Below are positions 9,099 through 17,184 of a stretch of 64,000 nucleotides of DNA, one piece after another. The translations under genes and the position numbers were made by a program. Where the stretch lies: assembly GCA_016234115.1 (NCBI GenBank), contig JACRHD010000005.1, positions 1-64,000 on the forward strand, given 5' to 3'. How positions within the stretch are numbered: position 1 is the first letter of the stretch; every line of letters begins with the position of its first letter. The notes under the pieces are model-generated. The model was not told where the DNA came from. It saw only the letters and a list, made by a program, of their open reading frames with translations, and searched no databases. Origin of the DNA: Nitrospirota bacterium (lineage in GTDB: Bacteria; Nitrospirota; Thermodesulfovibrionia; UBA6902).

Positions 9099-9988
9099 AG
9101 GCCGGGGTCAGGGGTCAGGGGTTAGGGGTCGGCGAAGAACAAACCAAACCCCAATCCCTGGTCCCTGATCCCCCTGTTATCGCGGTCATTGCAGGCATGG
9201 GAGCGCTGCCGGTCGCCCTGGCGGCAGAGGCCAGAAAAATGGGCTACAGGGTCACGGGCATAGCGCTTCGGCCCCTTGCCGACGACTCCCTCAGGTCCTT
9301 TGCGGATGACTTTCATGAAATCGGCATCGGCAGCTTCGGGGGGCTGATAAAGCTGCTCGGGAAATTATCCATCAGGGACGCGGTGATGGCCGGAAAAGTC
9401 CCCAAAGAACTTCTTTACAAACACAGGATCATCCCCGACCTGAAGGCGGTTAAGCTGCTTTTTTCACTGAAGGACCAGTCTGACGACACCATAATGAAGG
9501 CCGTAGTGGATGAGCTTGAGAAAAACGGAGTTAAAATCCACGAGACCACGTTGTTCACTCAGGGCCTGCTCGCCCCGGAGGGAGTGATGACGCCGAAAAA
9601 ACCGACGAAGGAGCAGCAGCAGGATATCGAATTCGGCTATGAGATCGCAAAAAGAATCGGCGGGCTGGACATAGGTCAGACGGTGGTGGTGAAGGACAAG
9701 GCTGTGATGGCGGTTGAAGCCATCGAAGGAACGGATGAGGCCGTCAAACGGGGCGGCGCCCTGGCCGGAAAGGAAGCAGTTGTCATAAAGGTGAGCAAAC
9801 CGGAACAGGACCGGCGTTTCGACGTGCCGGTTGTCGGCGCAAACACCCTCCATTCCATGAAGAGCGTCGGGGCGAAGGTGCTGGCCCTGGAAGCGGAGAA
9901 GTGCATTATCCTGGACAGGGAGAATTTCATCAAGACGGCAGGCGAAATGGGAATCGTCGTCGTCGGGGTGAAAGAATTGAACCGCTAA
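9089..9988 (+). CDS. lpxI: UDP-2,3-diacylglucosamine pyrophosphatase LpxI
   Basis: 299 residues. LpxI hydrolyses the UDP-diacyl sugar to lipid X and replaces LpxH in many non-enteric bacteria. The family core starts about residue 31 (VIAVIAGMGALPVALAAEA) and contains GIGSFGGLIKLL, VMAGKV, the long helical N-lobe and the C-terminal catalytic half with VVGANTLHSMKSVGAKVLA. The ATG overlaps the lpxA stop by ten bases, with AGGGGAGT in front. The first 28 or so residues (KAGVRGQGLGVGEEQ...) are not part of the family. They are encoded by a G-rich word-repeat cassette, and no alternative start exists between it and the core. Confidence 0.93.
   Translation: MPLKAGVRGQGLGVGEEQTKPQSLVPDPPVIAVIAGMGALPVALAAEARKMGYRVTGIALRPLADDSLRSFADDFHEIGIGSFGGLIKLLGKLSIRDAVMAGKVPKELLYKHRIIPDLKAVKLLFSLKDQSDDTIMKAVVDELEKNGVKIHETTLFTQGLLAPEGVMTPKKPTKEQQQDIEFGYEIAKRIGGLDIGQTVVVKDKAVMAVEAIEGTDEAVKRGGALAGKEAVVIKVSKPEQDRRFDVPVVGANTLHSMKSVGAKVLALEAEKCIILDRENFIKTAGEMGIVVVGVKELNR
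9104..9174. repeat. Word-repeat dyad cassette inside lpxI (GGGGTCA family)
   Basis: Left arm 9104-9130 is GGGGTCA repeated with variations; right arm 9149-9174 is its imperfect reverse complement (CCCCAATCCCTGGTCCCTGATCCCC). The whole dyad is translated as the N-terminal extension of LpxI. Confidence 0.88.
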
Positions 9989-10067
9989 GGCGCAAAGGAC
10001 GCGAAGGATAATGAATAGAAATAATATACAATTAATTTTTTCTTTGCGCTCTTTGCGCCTTCGCGGT
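9981..10067. repeat. Word-repeat dyad cassette (CGCAAAGGACGCGAAGG family)
   Basis: The left arm ACCGCTAAGGCGCAAAGGACG (from 9981) carries the lpxI stop codon. The right arm at 10041-10067 is TCTTTGCGCTCTTTGCGCC plus TTCGCGGT. It fills the lpxI-gnnA gap. Confidence 0.85.
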
Positions 10068-10074
10068 AAAAAAT

Positions 10075-11004
10075 ATGATTAACGTCGCCGTCATAGGGGT
10101 CGGCTCCATCGGCAAGCACCATGCAAGGATCTTCTCCGGCATGGAAGGCGTGAGGCTTGCCGCCATTGTCGACGCGGACCTGCAGAGGGCGGAGGAATTC
10201 GCCGGCAAGTATCACTGCGACGCGTTTAAGGACCATCGGAAAATTATGGACTCAGTGGATGCGGTCAGCATCGCCGTGCCCACGACCTTTCATTTTTATG
10301 TGGCTATGGATTTTCTCCGGAATCACAAGCACGTCCTCGTCGAAAAGCCGATCACCTCGACTGTCGCAGAGGCGGACGCCCTTATAAAAGAGGCCGGGGA
10401 AAGGGGCCTCATCCTCCAGGTAGGGCACCTTGAGAGATTCAACGCGGGGGTCTCCCTGATAAGCGGCATGGTGGACCGTCCGCAGTTTATAGAGTCGCAG
10501 CGCCTGTCTCCTTTTCTGGGCAGGGGCATTGATGTGGACGTGACTCTTGACTTAATGATACATGACATAGATATAATATTAAGTTTGGTTGGTTCCGGCA
10601 TTACGGACATCCGGGCCACGGGCGCAAAAGTCCTGACGGAAAACATAGATGTCGCCCACGCGTGGATTGAATTCAAAAACGGCTGCATTGCCGAGGCGAC
10701 GTCAAGCCGGATAGCGAATGAAAAGGTGCGGCAACTGAAGGTATTTCAGCACGATAAATTTCTGAATCTCGATTACCAGAAACAGGAGCTGACCTGTGTT
10801 GCCAGGCTTGACGGGAGCATCGAAAAGGACGTCCGAAAGCCGGAGGAAAAAGAGCCGTTAAAAGAACAGCTCATTTCGTTTATAGAATGTATCAGGGCCG
10901 GGACCAGGCCGGTCGTTTCGGGACGTGAAGGCATGGAGGCGCTGAAGGTGGCGCTGAGAATTTCGGAGCTGGTCAATCAAACGCTTAAAGGAACATCTGA
11001 TTAG
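10075..11004 (+). CDS. gnnA: Gfo/Idh/MocA oxidoreductase, probable UDP-GlcNAc 3-dehydrogenase GnnA
   Basis: 309 residues. The N-terminal Rossmann fold carries GVGSIGKHHA (residues 7-16) and the family's EKP motif (Glu90-Lys91-Pro92). The C-terminal half is the substrate-binding alpha/beta domain (GHLERFNAG, DLMIHDIDIILSL). GnnA oxidises the 3-OH of UDP-GlcNAc so that GnnB can transaminate it to UDP-GlcNAc3N, as known from Acidithiobacillus ferrooxidans and Leptospira. The specific call rests on the pair of oxidoreductase plus aminotransferase following lpxA. An O-antigen sugar dehydrogenase of the WlbA type is the main alternative. Confidence 0.8.
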   Translation: MINVAVIGVGSIGKHHARIFSGMEGVRLAAIVDADLQRAEEFAGKYHCDAFKDHRKIMDSVDAVSIAVPTTFHFYVAMDFLRNHKHVLVEKPITSTVAEADALIKEAGERGLILQVGHLERFNAGVSLISGMVDRPQFIESQRLSPFLGRGIDVDVTLDLMIHDIDIILSLVGSGITDIRATGAKVLTENIDVAHAWIEFKNGCIAEATSSRIANEKVRQLKVFQHDKFLNLDYQKQELTCVARLDGSIEKDVRKPEEKEPLKEQLISFIECIRAGTRPVVSGREGMEALKVALRISELVNQTLKGTSD

Positions 11005-11013
11005 ACACCGGGA

Positions 11014-11088
11014 TAAGATAAGAAGATGAGAGGTTGAGTCAAGGTTTTCGGGACTCATCTTCAAAACTTCATGACTTCTCAACTTCTT
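11014..11088. repeat. Word-repeat dyad cassette (GAAGATGAGAGGTTGAG family)
   Basis: Left arm 11014-11043 (AAGATAAGAAGATGAGAGG..) and right arm 11052-11088 (GACTCATCTTCAAAACTTC..) are imperfect reverse complements. It lies in the gnnA-gnnB gap. Confidence 0.8.
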
Positions 11089-11130
11089 TTTCATTATTAC
11101 AGTCGTTCTTAAACGAATAAACGGGAGCAT

Positions 11131-12255
11131 ATGATAAACATTACACAGAATAAAACGGCCATACCCATGCTTGATATCAAGGCCCAGCACGAGCCGCTTA
11201 AAGAGGAGATCAAGCAGGCATTGAAAGACATCCTGGACAGCGGCCAGTTCATACTCGGGCCCAACGTCAGGTCCTTTGAACAGGAGACGGCTGCATACTT
11301 CCGCGTCGATAATGCCGCGGCCCTCGCTTCCGGCACCGACGCCCTCTATCTCTGTCTCAGGGCGCTGGACATTAAAGAGGGGGATGAGGTAATCACAACG
11401 CCTTTTACTTTTATAGCGACGGCCGAGGCGATTGCATATGTCAATGCGACCCCTGTTTTTACGGACATCGACAGGTATTCGTTGAATATGGACGTCTCGA
11501 AGATTGAAGAAAAGATCACGCCGAAGACCAGGGCCATCGTCGTGGTCCACCTGTTCGGCAGGCCGGCGGACATGGACGAGATCATGGAACTCGCCCGTAA
11601 ACATAATCTCAAAGTAATAGAAGACTGCGCCCAGTCATTCGGCGCGCTGTATAAAGACAGGCGGGCGGGCAGTATCGGCGATGCCGGCTGTTTCAGTTTT
11701 TACCCAAGCAAAAATCTTGGCGCTTACGGCGACGGCGGCATGATGATTACCGGCAATAGAGACGTATGTGAAAAAGTAAAACTCCTCAGGAACCACGGGA
11801 CCGTGGCCCCCTACCGTCACAGCTTCATCGGCTACAACAGCAGACTCGACGAGATCCAGGCCGCGATCCTCAGAATAAAATTAAAACACATAGAAGAATA
11901 TAACCGGAAGCGAAGGGACCTCGCCCGCATCTATACCTCCGTTCTCGGCGACGTTGTTCAATGTCCGGCGGAGACGTCCGACCGGACCCATGTTTATCAC
12001 CAGTATACCATCAGGGTGCCGGCGAGAGAAAAGGTCTCCGCAGCCCTGAAGGACAACAATGTCTCATCAGTAGTCTACTATCCGACGCCTCTTCATCTGC
12101 AGGAGGCATTTCACTATCTCGGGTACAGGAAAGGCGACCTCCCGGAAAGCGAAGCCGCGGCGGACGAAGTCCTTTCAATACCGGTCTATCCCGAGCTCGA
12201 GCCGGAGAAGGCCGAATTCATTGCCGGCATAATCCTCAAAACCGTCAGGGATTAA
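11131..12255 (+). CDS. gnnB: DegT/DnrJ/EryC1/StrS aminotransferase, probable GnnB
   Basis: 374-residue PLP-dependent sugar aminotransferase. The PLP lysine is Lys194 in FYPSKNLGAYGDGG. Upstream are SGTDALYLCLRAL (phosphate-binding segment) and VIEDCAQSFGA (Asp that contacts the pyridine nitrogen). Downstream is GYNSRLDEIQAAIL. GGGAG precedes the ATG. In the GnnAB pathway it transfers an amino group from glutamate to the 3-keto sugar made by GnnA, giving the 2,3-diamino sugar used by LpxA. It ends the envelope block. lpxB, which in A. ferrooxidans follows, is not in the window. Confidence 0.83.
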   Translation: MINITQNKTAIPMLDIKAQHEPLKEEIKQALKDILDSGQFILGPNVRSFEQETAAYFRVDNAAALASGTDALYLCLRALDIKEGDEVITTPFTFIATAEAIAYVNATPVFTDIDRYSLNMDVSKIEEKITPKTRAIVVVHLFGRPADMDEIMELARKHNLKVIEDCAQSFGALYKDRRAGSIGDAGCFSFYPSKNLGAYGDGGMMITGNRDVCEKVKLLRNHGTVAPYRHSFIGYNSRLDEIQAAILRIKLKHIEEYNRKRRDLARIYTSVLGDVVQCPAETSDRTHVYHQYTIRVPAREKVSAALKDNNVSSVVYYPTPLHLQEAFHYLGYRKGDLPESEAAADEVLSIPVYPELEPEKAEFIAGIILKTVRD

Positions 12256-12289
12256 CAGCTCCGCGTAACACCTTTTGTTGCAGAGCGCA

Positions 12290-12325
12290 TGAAACATATG
12301 TTTCATGTATGTTTCATGTGAAACA
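12290..12325. promoter_or_regulatory. parS-like palindrome cluster
   Basis: TGTTTCATGTGAAACA at 12310-12325 differs from the ParB site consensus TGTTTCACGTGAAACA at one base. Immediately upstream, ATGAAACATATGTTTCAT (from about 12290) forms another palindrome with the same half-sites. It is intergenic, downstream of gnnB. Confidence 0.5.
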
Positions 12326-12411
12326 TTGCAACGTTTCATCTTTGTTCCAAGTCTCTATCACGGCCACCCCTAAATAACACAAAATCAACTAATTATGATA
12401 TTGGACCATCC

Positions 12412-12427
12412 TGGCACGTTAATTGAT
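12412..12427 (+). promoter_or_regulatory. Possible sigma-54 promoter
   Basis: TGGCACGTTAATTGAT matches the -24 element TGGCACG exactly with the correct four-base spacer. The -12 element is TTGAT instead of TTGCW. It lies 65 bases upstream of the DsrE-like gene. Two sigma-54 activators are encoded elsewhere in the window. Confidence 0.45.
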
Positions 12428-12492
12428 ATTTAACATTCGTTAACAAAGCGGATTTCACAAATAAATCATTTAAAAAGAATAGAGGTAATCAC

Positions 12493-12972
12493 ATGGAAGA
12501 AAAAAAGAAGAGAATGGCTATCATAGCCTCAAAAGGCACCCTCGACATGGCCATGCCGCCGCTGTTCCTGGCATCCACTGCCGCGGCCATGGATGTAGAA
12601 ACCGCGATATTTTTCACCTTTTACGGCGTCGACCTTGTAAATAAAAAGAAGTACGCGTCTCTGCAGGTCGCGCCTATAGCAAACCCGGCCATGCCGTCGC
12701 CCGTCCCTTTTCCGAATATACTCGGCGTACTGCCGGGAATGACCGCCATGGCGACGATGATGATGAAGGGCATGATGAAGAAAATCAACTGGCCTACAGT
12801 GCCGGAGCTCATCGACATGTGCAGGGAGTCGGGGGTGAAGATGATAGCCTGTTCCCCCACGCTCGAAATGACCGGAGTTAAAAAGGAGGACCTTGTAGAG
12901 GGAGTGACCGTGGCAGGGGCCGCGGAGTTCCTGAATTTCGCGCTCGATGCGGACATAACCCTGTTCATTTAA
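12493..12972 (+). CDS. DsrE/DsrF-like family protein
   Basis: 159 residues of the DsrE/F/H-like (peroxiredoxin-like) family, linked to sulfur relay and persulfide handling. The family pattern is visible: KKRMAIIASKGTLDMAMPPL at the start, IFFTFYGVDLVNKK, a Met-rich middle, and the conserved cysteine in VKMIACSPTLEMTGVKKEDL, ending in LDADITLFI. GAGGT stands shortly before the ATG. A tusA-like gene follows on the same strand, so the pair probably passes sulfane sulfur between them. The substrate and final acceptor are unknown. Confidence 0.85.
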   Translation: MEEKKKRMAIIASKGTLDMAMPPLFLASTAAAMDVETAIFFTFYGVDLVNKKKYASLQVAPIANPAMPSPVPFPNILGVLPGMTAMATMMMKGMMKKINWPTVPELIDMCRESGVKMIACSPTLEMTGVKKEDLVEGVTVAGAAEFLNFALDADITLFI

Positions 12973-12981
12973 GTTTAGAGA

Positions 12982-13080
12982 TCACAGAATAATATGTTTA
13001 TCCGCAGATTCCACAGAGTAACGCATATTTATTTGATTAGATATTTCTTAATCTGAGTAATCTGTGTAATCTGTGGATTC
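12982..13080. repeat. Word-repeat dyad cassette (CAGATT / CACAG family)
   Basis: The left arm includes ATCACAG, TCCGCAGATTCCACAGAGTA; the right arm is TCTGAGTAATCTGTGTAATC plus TGTGGA. It separates the DsrE-like and tusA genes. Confidence 0.75.
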
Positions 13081-13113
13081 TTTATCTGTAAATAACCGTA
13101 AGGAGGAAACGAA

Positions 13114-13341
13114 ATGGACGCAAATAAAACGCTGGACTGCAAGGGGCTTAATTGTCCCATGCCGATTGTAAAGACAAAGAAGGCGCTCGAAACAATGAAC
13201 ACTGGAGAGGTATTGAGAATTGAGGCCACCGACAAGGGCTCAAAATCGGACATGGCCGCTTTTTCGAGCAGGACAGGTAACGAGTTGATCGAAGTTAAAG
13301 AGGAAGGCAGTACTTTTGTATATTTCATCAGGAAGAAATAG
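13114..13341 (+). CDS. tusA: TusA/SirA-like sulfurtransferase
   Basis: 75 residues, the usual TusA size. The signature LDCKGLNCPMPIVKTKKAL carries the reactive cysteine of the CPxP motif, and the remainder follows the TusA beta-alpha-beta fold (GEVLRIEATDKGSKSDMAAF). TAAGGAGG precedes the ATG. TusA-like proteins carry persulfide to tRNA thiolation, molybdenum cofactor, sulfur oxidation or, in YedE-linked forms, selenium metabolism. The neighbouring DsrE-like gene favours a sulfur relay. Which pathway it serves cannot be read from the sequence. Confidence 0.9.
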   Translation: MDANKTLDCKGLNCPMPIVKTKKALETMNTGEVLRIEATDKGSKSDMAAFSSRTGNELIEVKEEGSTFVYFIRKK

Positions 13342-13412
13342 GGCGTGATCAATCCGGACGAACTTTCCGCCTGCGCGGGAATAACATTTCTGAACAAAAA
13401 GGAGGCAACTAA

Positions 13413-14708
13413 ATGAAGCAGAAGTATTTGAAGGTCTTCAGGAGTATCTTTGTAAGTTCCTTCGTCATTATAGCAATGCTGTGCCTGGCGGGGCCCGGAT
13501 ATGCGACGAACGGGTATTTTGCGCACGGCTACAGCGCGAAAAACAAGGCCCTGGCAGGGGCCGGGACCGCCCTGCCGCTTGATTCCCTCGCAGCAGCGAC
13601 CAATCCGGCTGGAATGGTCTTTGTCGGCAATCGTGTGGACCTGGGGTTGTCTTTGTTTAACCCGAACAGAGAATATACTGTCGTGGGCACCCAGTCTCCG
13701 GCACCCGCTTTCGGCCTGGCCCCCGGCACAGTAGAGAGCGATTCAAAATGGTTCCTGATACCGTCTCTGGGCGCCAACCGGATGATGACCGATGATTACT
13801 CGTTAGGCGTATCCATTTTCGGCAACGGCGGCATGAATACGGATTATGATACCGGCACGTTTAATTACGTAAATACCTCGCTTCCCCAGGAAACTGGAGT
13901 CGACCTTATGCAGCTCTTTATCGTGCCGACCTATGCAAGGAAGATAACCTCCAAACACGGGTTCGGCGTCAGCCCGGTCCTCGCATACCAGTCATTCAAG
14001 GTAGACGGGCTTGGGATCCTGGGTGCGCAGGGATTCTCAGGTAATTCATCCAAACTCACCAATAACGGTCATGACCACTCTTTCGGTTACGGGGCCAGGA
14101 TAGGATATCTGGGTGAAATACTGCCTGATCTCTACCTGGGAGCGTCTTACCAGACAGAAATCAATATGAGCAGGTTTAAGGACTACGAAGGATTATTTGC
14201 CGAGCAGGGCGAATTTGACATTCCGCAGAATTGGTCTGCCGGTATCGCATACAGCCCCATGACTTCCCTTACCCTCGCCTTTGACGTACAGAAGATTTAT
14301 TACAGCGAGGTTGCATCAGTGGGAAACACCCTGCAACCTAACCTCACCGCGAGCCGCCTCGGTGAAGATTCAGGCGCCGGATTCGGATGGGAAGACATGA
14401 CGGTCTACAAATTGGGCGTACAATGGCAGAGCGACGATGAATGGACGTGGCGCGCGGGCTACTCATACGGAGAGCAGCCTATCCGTGACAGTGAAGTGCT
14501 TTTAAACATCCTGGCGCCCGGAGTCATCGAACAGCATGTGACAGCCGGCGTGACAAAGACAATCGGCGGGAATCAGGAGGTGACTTTTACCGCCATGCAT
14601 GCTCTCTCAAATGACGTAAGCGGCCCCAACCCCCTCGATCCGGCCCAGACCATCGAGCTCAAAATGGACCAGTGGGAATTTACCGCCGGCTACGCGTGGA
14701 AGTTTTGA
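13413..14708 (+). CDS. Outer membrane FadL/OmpP1/TodX family channel
   Basis: 431 residues with a signal peptide (FVIIAMLCLAGPGYA) and the family's mature N-terminus (TNGYFAHGYSAKNKALAGAG, then ALPLDSLAAATNPAGM). The rest is amphipathic beta strands of a 14-stranded barrel ending in FTAGYAWKF, with the terminal Phe recognised by Bam. AAGGAGG precedes the ATG. FadL-type channels pass hydrophobic molecules such as fatty acids or aromatics. Near DsrE- and TusA-like genes, it might be involved in uptake of hydrophobic sulfur compounds; that is speculation. Confidence 0.9.
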   Translation: MKQKYLKVFRSIFVSSFVIIAMLCLAGPGYATNGYFAHGYSAKNKALAGAGTALPLDSLAAATNPAGMVFVGNRVDLGLSLFNPNREYTVVGTQSPAPAFGLAPGTVESDSKWFLIPSLGANRMMTDDYSLGVSIFGNGGMNTDYDTGTFNYVNTSLPQETGVDLMQLFIVPTYARKITSKHGFGVSPVLAYQSFKVDGLGILGAQGFSGNSSKLTNNGHDHSFGYGARIGYLGEILPDLYLGASYQTEINMSRFKDYEGLFAEQGEFDIPQNWSAGIAYSPMTSLTLAFDVQKIYYSEVASVGNTLQPNLTASRLGEDSGAGFGWEDMTVYKLGVQWQSDDEWTWRAGYSYGEQPIRDSEVLLNILAPGVIEQHVTAGVTKTIGGNQEVTFTAMHALSNDVSGPNPLDPAQTIELKMDQWEFTAGYAWKF

Positions 14709-14730
14709 TGCAGTAATTGAATCATAAAAA

Positions 14731-14847
14731 ACCACAGAGAACACAGAGACACTGAGAATCAAGAAATTGCGATCTGTAAATTTCAAATTTTAAATTCCCA
14801 ATCTTCAATTTAAAATATTTCTCCGTGATCTCTGTGTCCTCTGTGGT
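14731..14847. repeat. Word-repeat dyad cassette (CACAGAG outer, AAATTTTAAATT inner)
   Basis: Outer arms are ACCACAGAGAACACAGAGAC and GATCTCTGTGTCCTCTGTGG. The core contains a second word family, AATTTCAAATTTTAAATT / AATTTAAAATATTT, which also occurs at 40339-40373. It lies between convergent genes. Confidence 0.8.
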
Positions 14848-14869
14848 GATGTCTTTCCTGCCCTTCGGG

Positions 14870-16048
14870 TTATTTCTTAAACAGGTCGTCTCTTGATATG
14901 ACGGGGTTTGTGAGCTCATTTATTACTATCGGGCCTTTCGGTGTTTCCTTCACAGACTTGTCTTTTTCAATTACGGACGTAACGGCGGTAGTCTCTTTCT
15001 TCTTTTTCGAATAGAAGGTAACAGGAGACCACTCTTCGCGTTTGATCACCGCGCCCCAGTTCCTGACGACAGGCCCCGTCTCTTGCTTCGCCGGGACATT
15101 AAGACCTTGACTGTCTGCACGGTCCGCCTTCTCTTCATCCCCGGCCTTGACCGCGTTCATCCCCGTCTTTATTAATGAAAGGTTCTCCTCAAACTTGTTT
15201 ACCATGACGGCGCCTTCATCTTTGTCTTCATCCGGGACCGGATTTGCCCCGGCCTTATCATCGCCTTTATCTTCCAATAACGCCACCGGCTCAAGAGAGG
15301 GTTTGAGAATAAAACTGATGCGCCTGTTCCTCGCATCCGAGGGGTCCCCGGCAATAAGGGGGTCTTTATCGGCGAATCCCGACACGCGCTCAATCCTTGC
15401 GGAGCTGATTCCGTTCGCCTCAAGCTCTCTTCTGGCCGACGACGCGCGCTCCGTGGAAAGTTCCCAGTTACTGTAATCGCTTCCGGCGTATTTCAGCGCG
15501 TCAGTATGACCTTCAATCGCAATCCTGTTCGGTAGGCCCTTAATATTTCCGGAAATCACGCGGAGGATTTCCCTTGCTTTCGGGGTCAATCTGTTGACGC
15601 CCCGCTCAAACATTAAACTGCCGTCTTTGTCGGTCATCTGGATGCGCACTCCTCCCTCGACGGTGTCTATTATTACCTGATCTTTGGCGTCTCCCAATTG
15701 TTTCATCAACCCCGCCTTGAGCTCTTCTTCCATTACTTTCATATTGTACGCGGTCGTCGTAAGCATTTCGCGCACTGTCTTCTGACTGGCCTCTCCTGCC
15801 TCGTTAAAGATTTCACTTGATTTGTCCATAAAAGACGTGCCGCCCTGATCGTAGATGCTGAAATGCTTGAAGTAAGTGGAGAGCCTCGCCCTCTTCTCCT
15901 CGGACGTCATATTCAAAAGCCACATCAGCAGAAAAAATGCCATCATGGCCGTCACGAAATCGGCATAAGCGACCTTCCAGGCGCCTCCATGGTGCCCCCC
16001 CGCAACTTTTTTAACTCTCTTGACTACTATTGATTTGGGGTTGCTCAT
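14870..16048 (-). CDS. motB: Flagellar motor stator protein MotB
   Basis: 392 residues. The N-terminal KKVAGGHHGGAWKVAYADF leads into a single membrane helix (VTAMMAFFLLMWLLNM) with the proton-binding Asp in YADF. The plug/linker follows. The OmpA-like peptidoglycan-binding domain spans about residues 125-250 (RIAIEGHTDALKY, ELSTERASSARRELEANGI, RNRRISFIL). A C-terminal tail of about 130 charged residues makes it longer than typical MotB (about 250-310). It overlaps motA by four bases (ATGA), so the two are translationally coupled. Confidence 0.94.
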   Translation of the reverse strand: MSNPKSIVVKRVKKVAGGHHGGAWKVAYADFVTAMMAFFLLMWLLNMTSEEKRARLSTYFKHFSIYDQGGTSFMDKSSEIFNEAGEASQKTVREMLTTTAYNMKVMEEELKAGLMKQLGDAKDQVIIDTVEGGVRIQMTDKDGSLMFERGVNRLTPKAREILRVISGNIKGLPNRIAIEGHTDALKYAGSDYSNWELSTERASSARRELEANGISSARIERVSGFADKDPLIAGDPSDARNRRISFILKPSLEPVALLEDKGDDKAGANPVPDEDKDEGAVMVNKFEENLSLIKTGMNAVKAGDEEKADRADSQGLNVPAKQETGPVVRNWGAVIKREEWSPVTFYSKKKKETTAVTSVIEKDKSVKETPKGPIVINELTNPVISRDDLFKK

Positions 16049-16893
16049 TTTCTCATGGCTTCTTCAAGCTCGCTAAACCCGGGTTTTGCATCTGAAGGAA
16101 TAACACGTCTTGCATACTCAACAGCTATTTGGGGTGCTGCGCCTCCGACAAAGTACACGAGCGCAATCTTGATTACCAGGAAAATGACCATGTCGTCATT
16201 AGCGATGTGCTCGAGATGCGTCCCTACCGGACCCACAAATCCGTAACTCAACAAAACCCCGAGAAATGTTCCGACAAGCGCTGCTCCGATACTGTGTCCC
16301 AGCACTTCCGGAGGCTCAGAGATTTTTGCCATTGTAAGAACGACGCCGAGAACTGCTGCGACAATGCCGAGTGCAGGCAGGCCGTCTGAAATCTTGTTGA
16401 CACTGTGGGCCGGTATCAGGGCTTCGTGATGATGCGAATCCATTTCAAGCTCCATTATGCTTTCAAGCTCAAAGGAAGAGACATTTGCAGAGATGATGAC
16501 TTTGAGATTATCGCATATGAAGCCGACGACATGATGATTTTTGAGAACACCCGGATACTTGCTGAATATGGGGCTTGCAGCGGGATTTTCAATATCAGCT
16601 TCAATCGCGATAAGGCCCTCTTTTCTCATCTTTGTAAATATTGCATACAGGACTCCGAGGATCTCAAGAAAGTCACCTTTGCTCGCGCTCTTGGCGGAAA
16701 AAATCTTCATGACATTTTTCAGGACCATACCTACCACTTTTGAGGGAGACGAGATCAGGAACGCGCCGACCGCAGCTCCGCCGATAATGAGAAGCTCAAT
16801 CGGTTGAAAAAGAAGATGGATATTTCCATGCTCCAGAATATAGCCACCTATAACAGATCCAAGGACAACAACTGCTCCGATTATTACAAACAT
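16045..16893 (-). CDS. motA: Flagellar motor stator protein MotA
   Basis: 282 residues, normal for MotA. It starts MFVIIGAVVVLGSVIGGYILEHG and has four membrane helices: two near the N-terminus, and two at about 170-225 including DGLPALGIVAAVLGVVLTM and GAALVGTFLGVLLSYGFVGP. The cytoplasmic loop lies between them. AGGAAG precedes the ATG. With MotB it forms the proton-driven torque-generating stator. A FliA-type promoter lies about 80 bases upstream, fitting late-class flagellar expression. No other flagellar genes are in the window. Confidence 0.95.
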   Translation of the reverse strand: MFVIIGAVVVLGSVIGGYILEHGNIHLLFQPIELLIIGGAAVGAFLISSPSKVVGMVLKNVMKIFSAKSASKGDFLEILGVLYAIFTKMRKEGLIAIEADIENPAASPIFSKYPGVLKNHHVVGFICDNLKVIISANVSSFELESIMELEMDSHHHEALIPAHSVNKISDGLPALGIVAAVLGVVLTMAKISEPPEVLGHSIGAALVGTFLGVLLSYGFVGPVGTHLEHIANDDMVIFLVIKIALVYFVGGAAPQIAVEYARRVIPSDAKPGFSELEEAMRK

Positions 16894-16973
16894 AGCTTAC
16901 ACTTCCTGTTGGTTTTTACTTTTTTGCATAGTTTCTTGCACTTACGCGTTTTCCACACTGGATTTACTATTAA

Positions 16974-17001
16974 CTATCGGTAAAGATAATGGTAAACTTT
17001 A
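16974..17001 (-). promoter_or_regulatory. Probable sigma-28 (FliA) promoter of motAB
   Basis: On the minus strand, TAAAGTTT is followed after 12 bases by ACCGATAG. The consensus is TAAAGTTT-N11-GCCGATAA; the -35 half is perfect and six of eight -10 bases match. It faces motA. Confidence 0.65.
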
Positions 17002-17184
17002 ACCGTGCCTGGCGCCGGAAAAAAGCATGGTCGGAATGGTTGACTCTTTTGCGAAGTGGGCAGGGTCTCTTGATTATTATTCAGCATTTATTTATCTTAA
17101 TTGTCTAAGACTGATGGAAGTTTCAGCGACAGGACATTTCTGTGCTCCTTTGCTGGGGACTTATTCATGAAACCGGAGTCCGGT

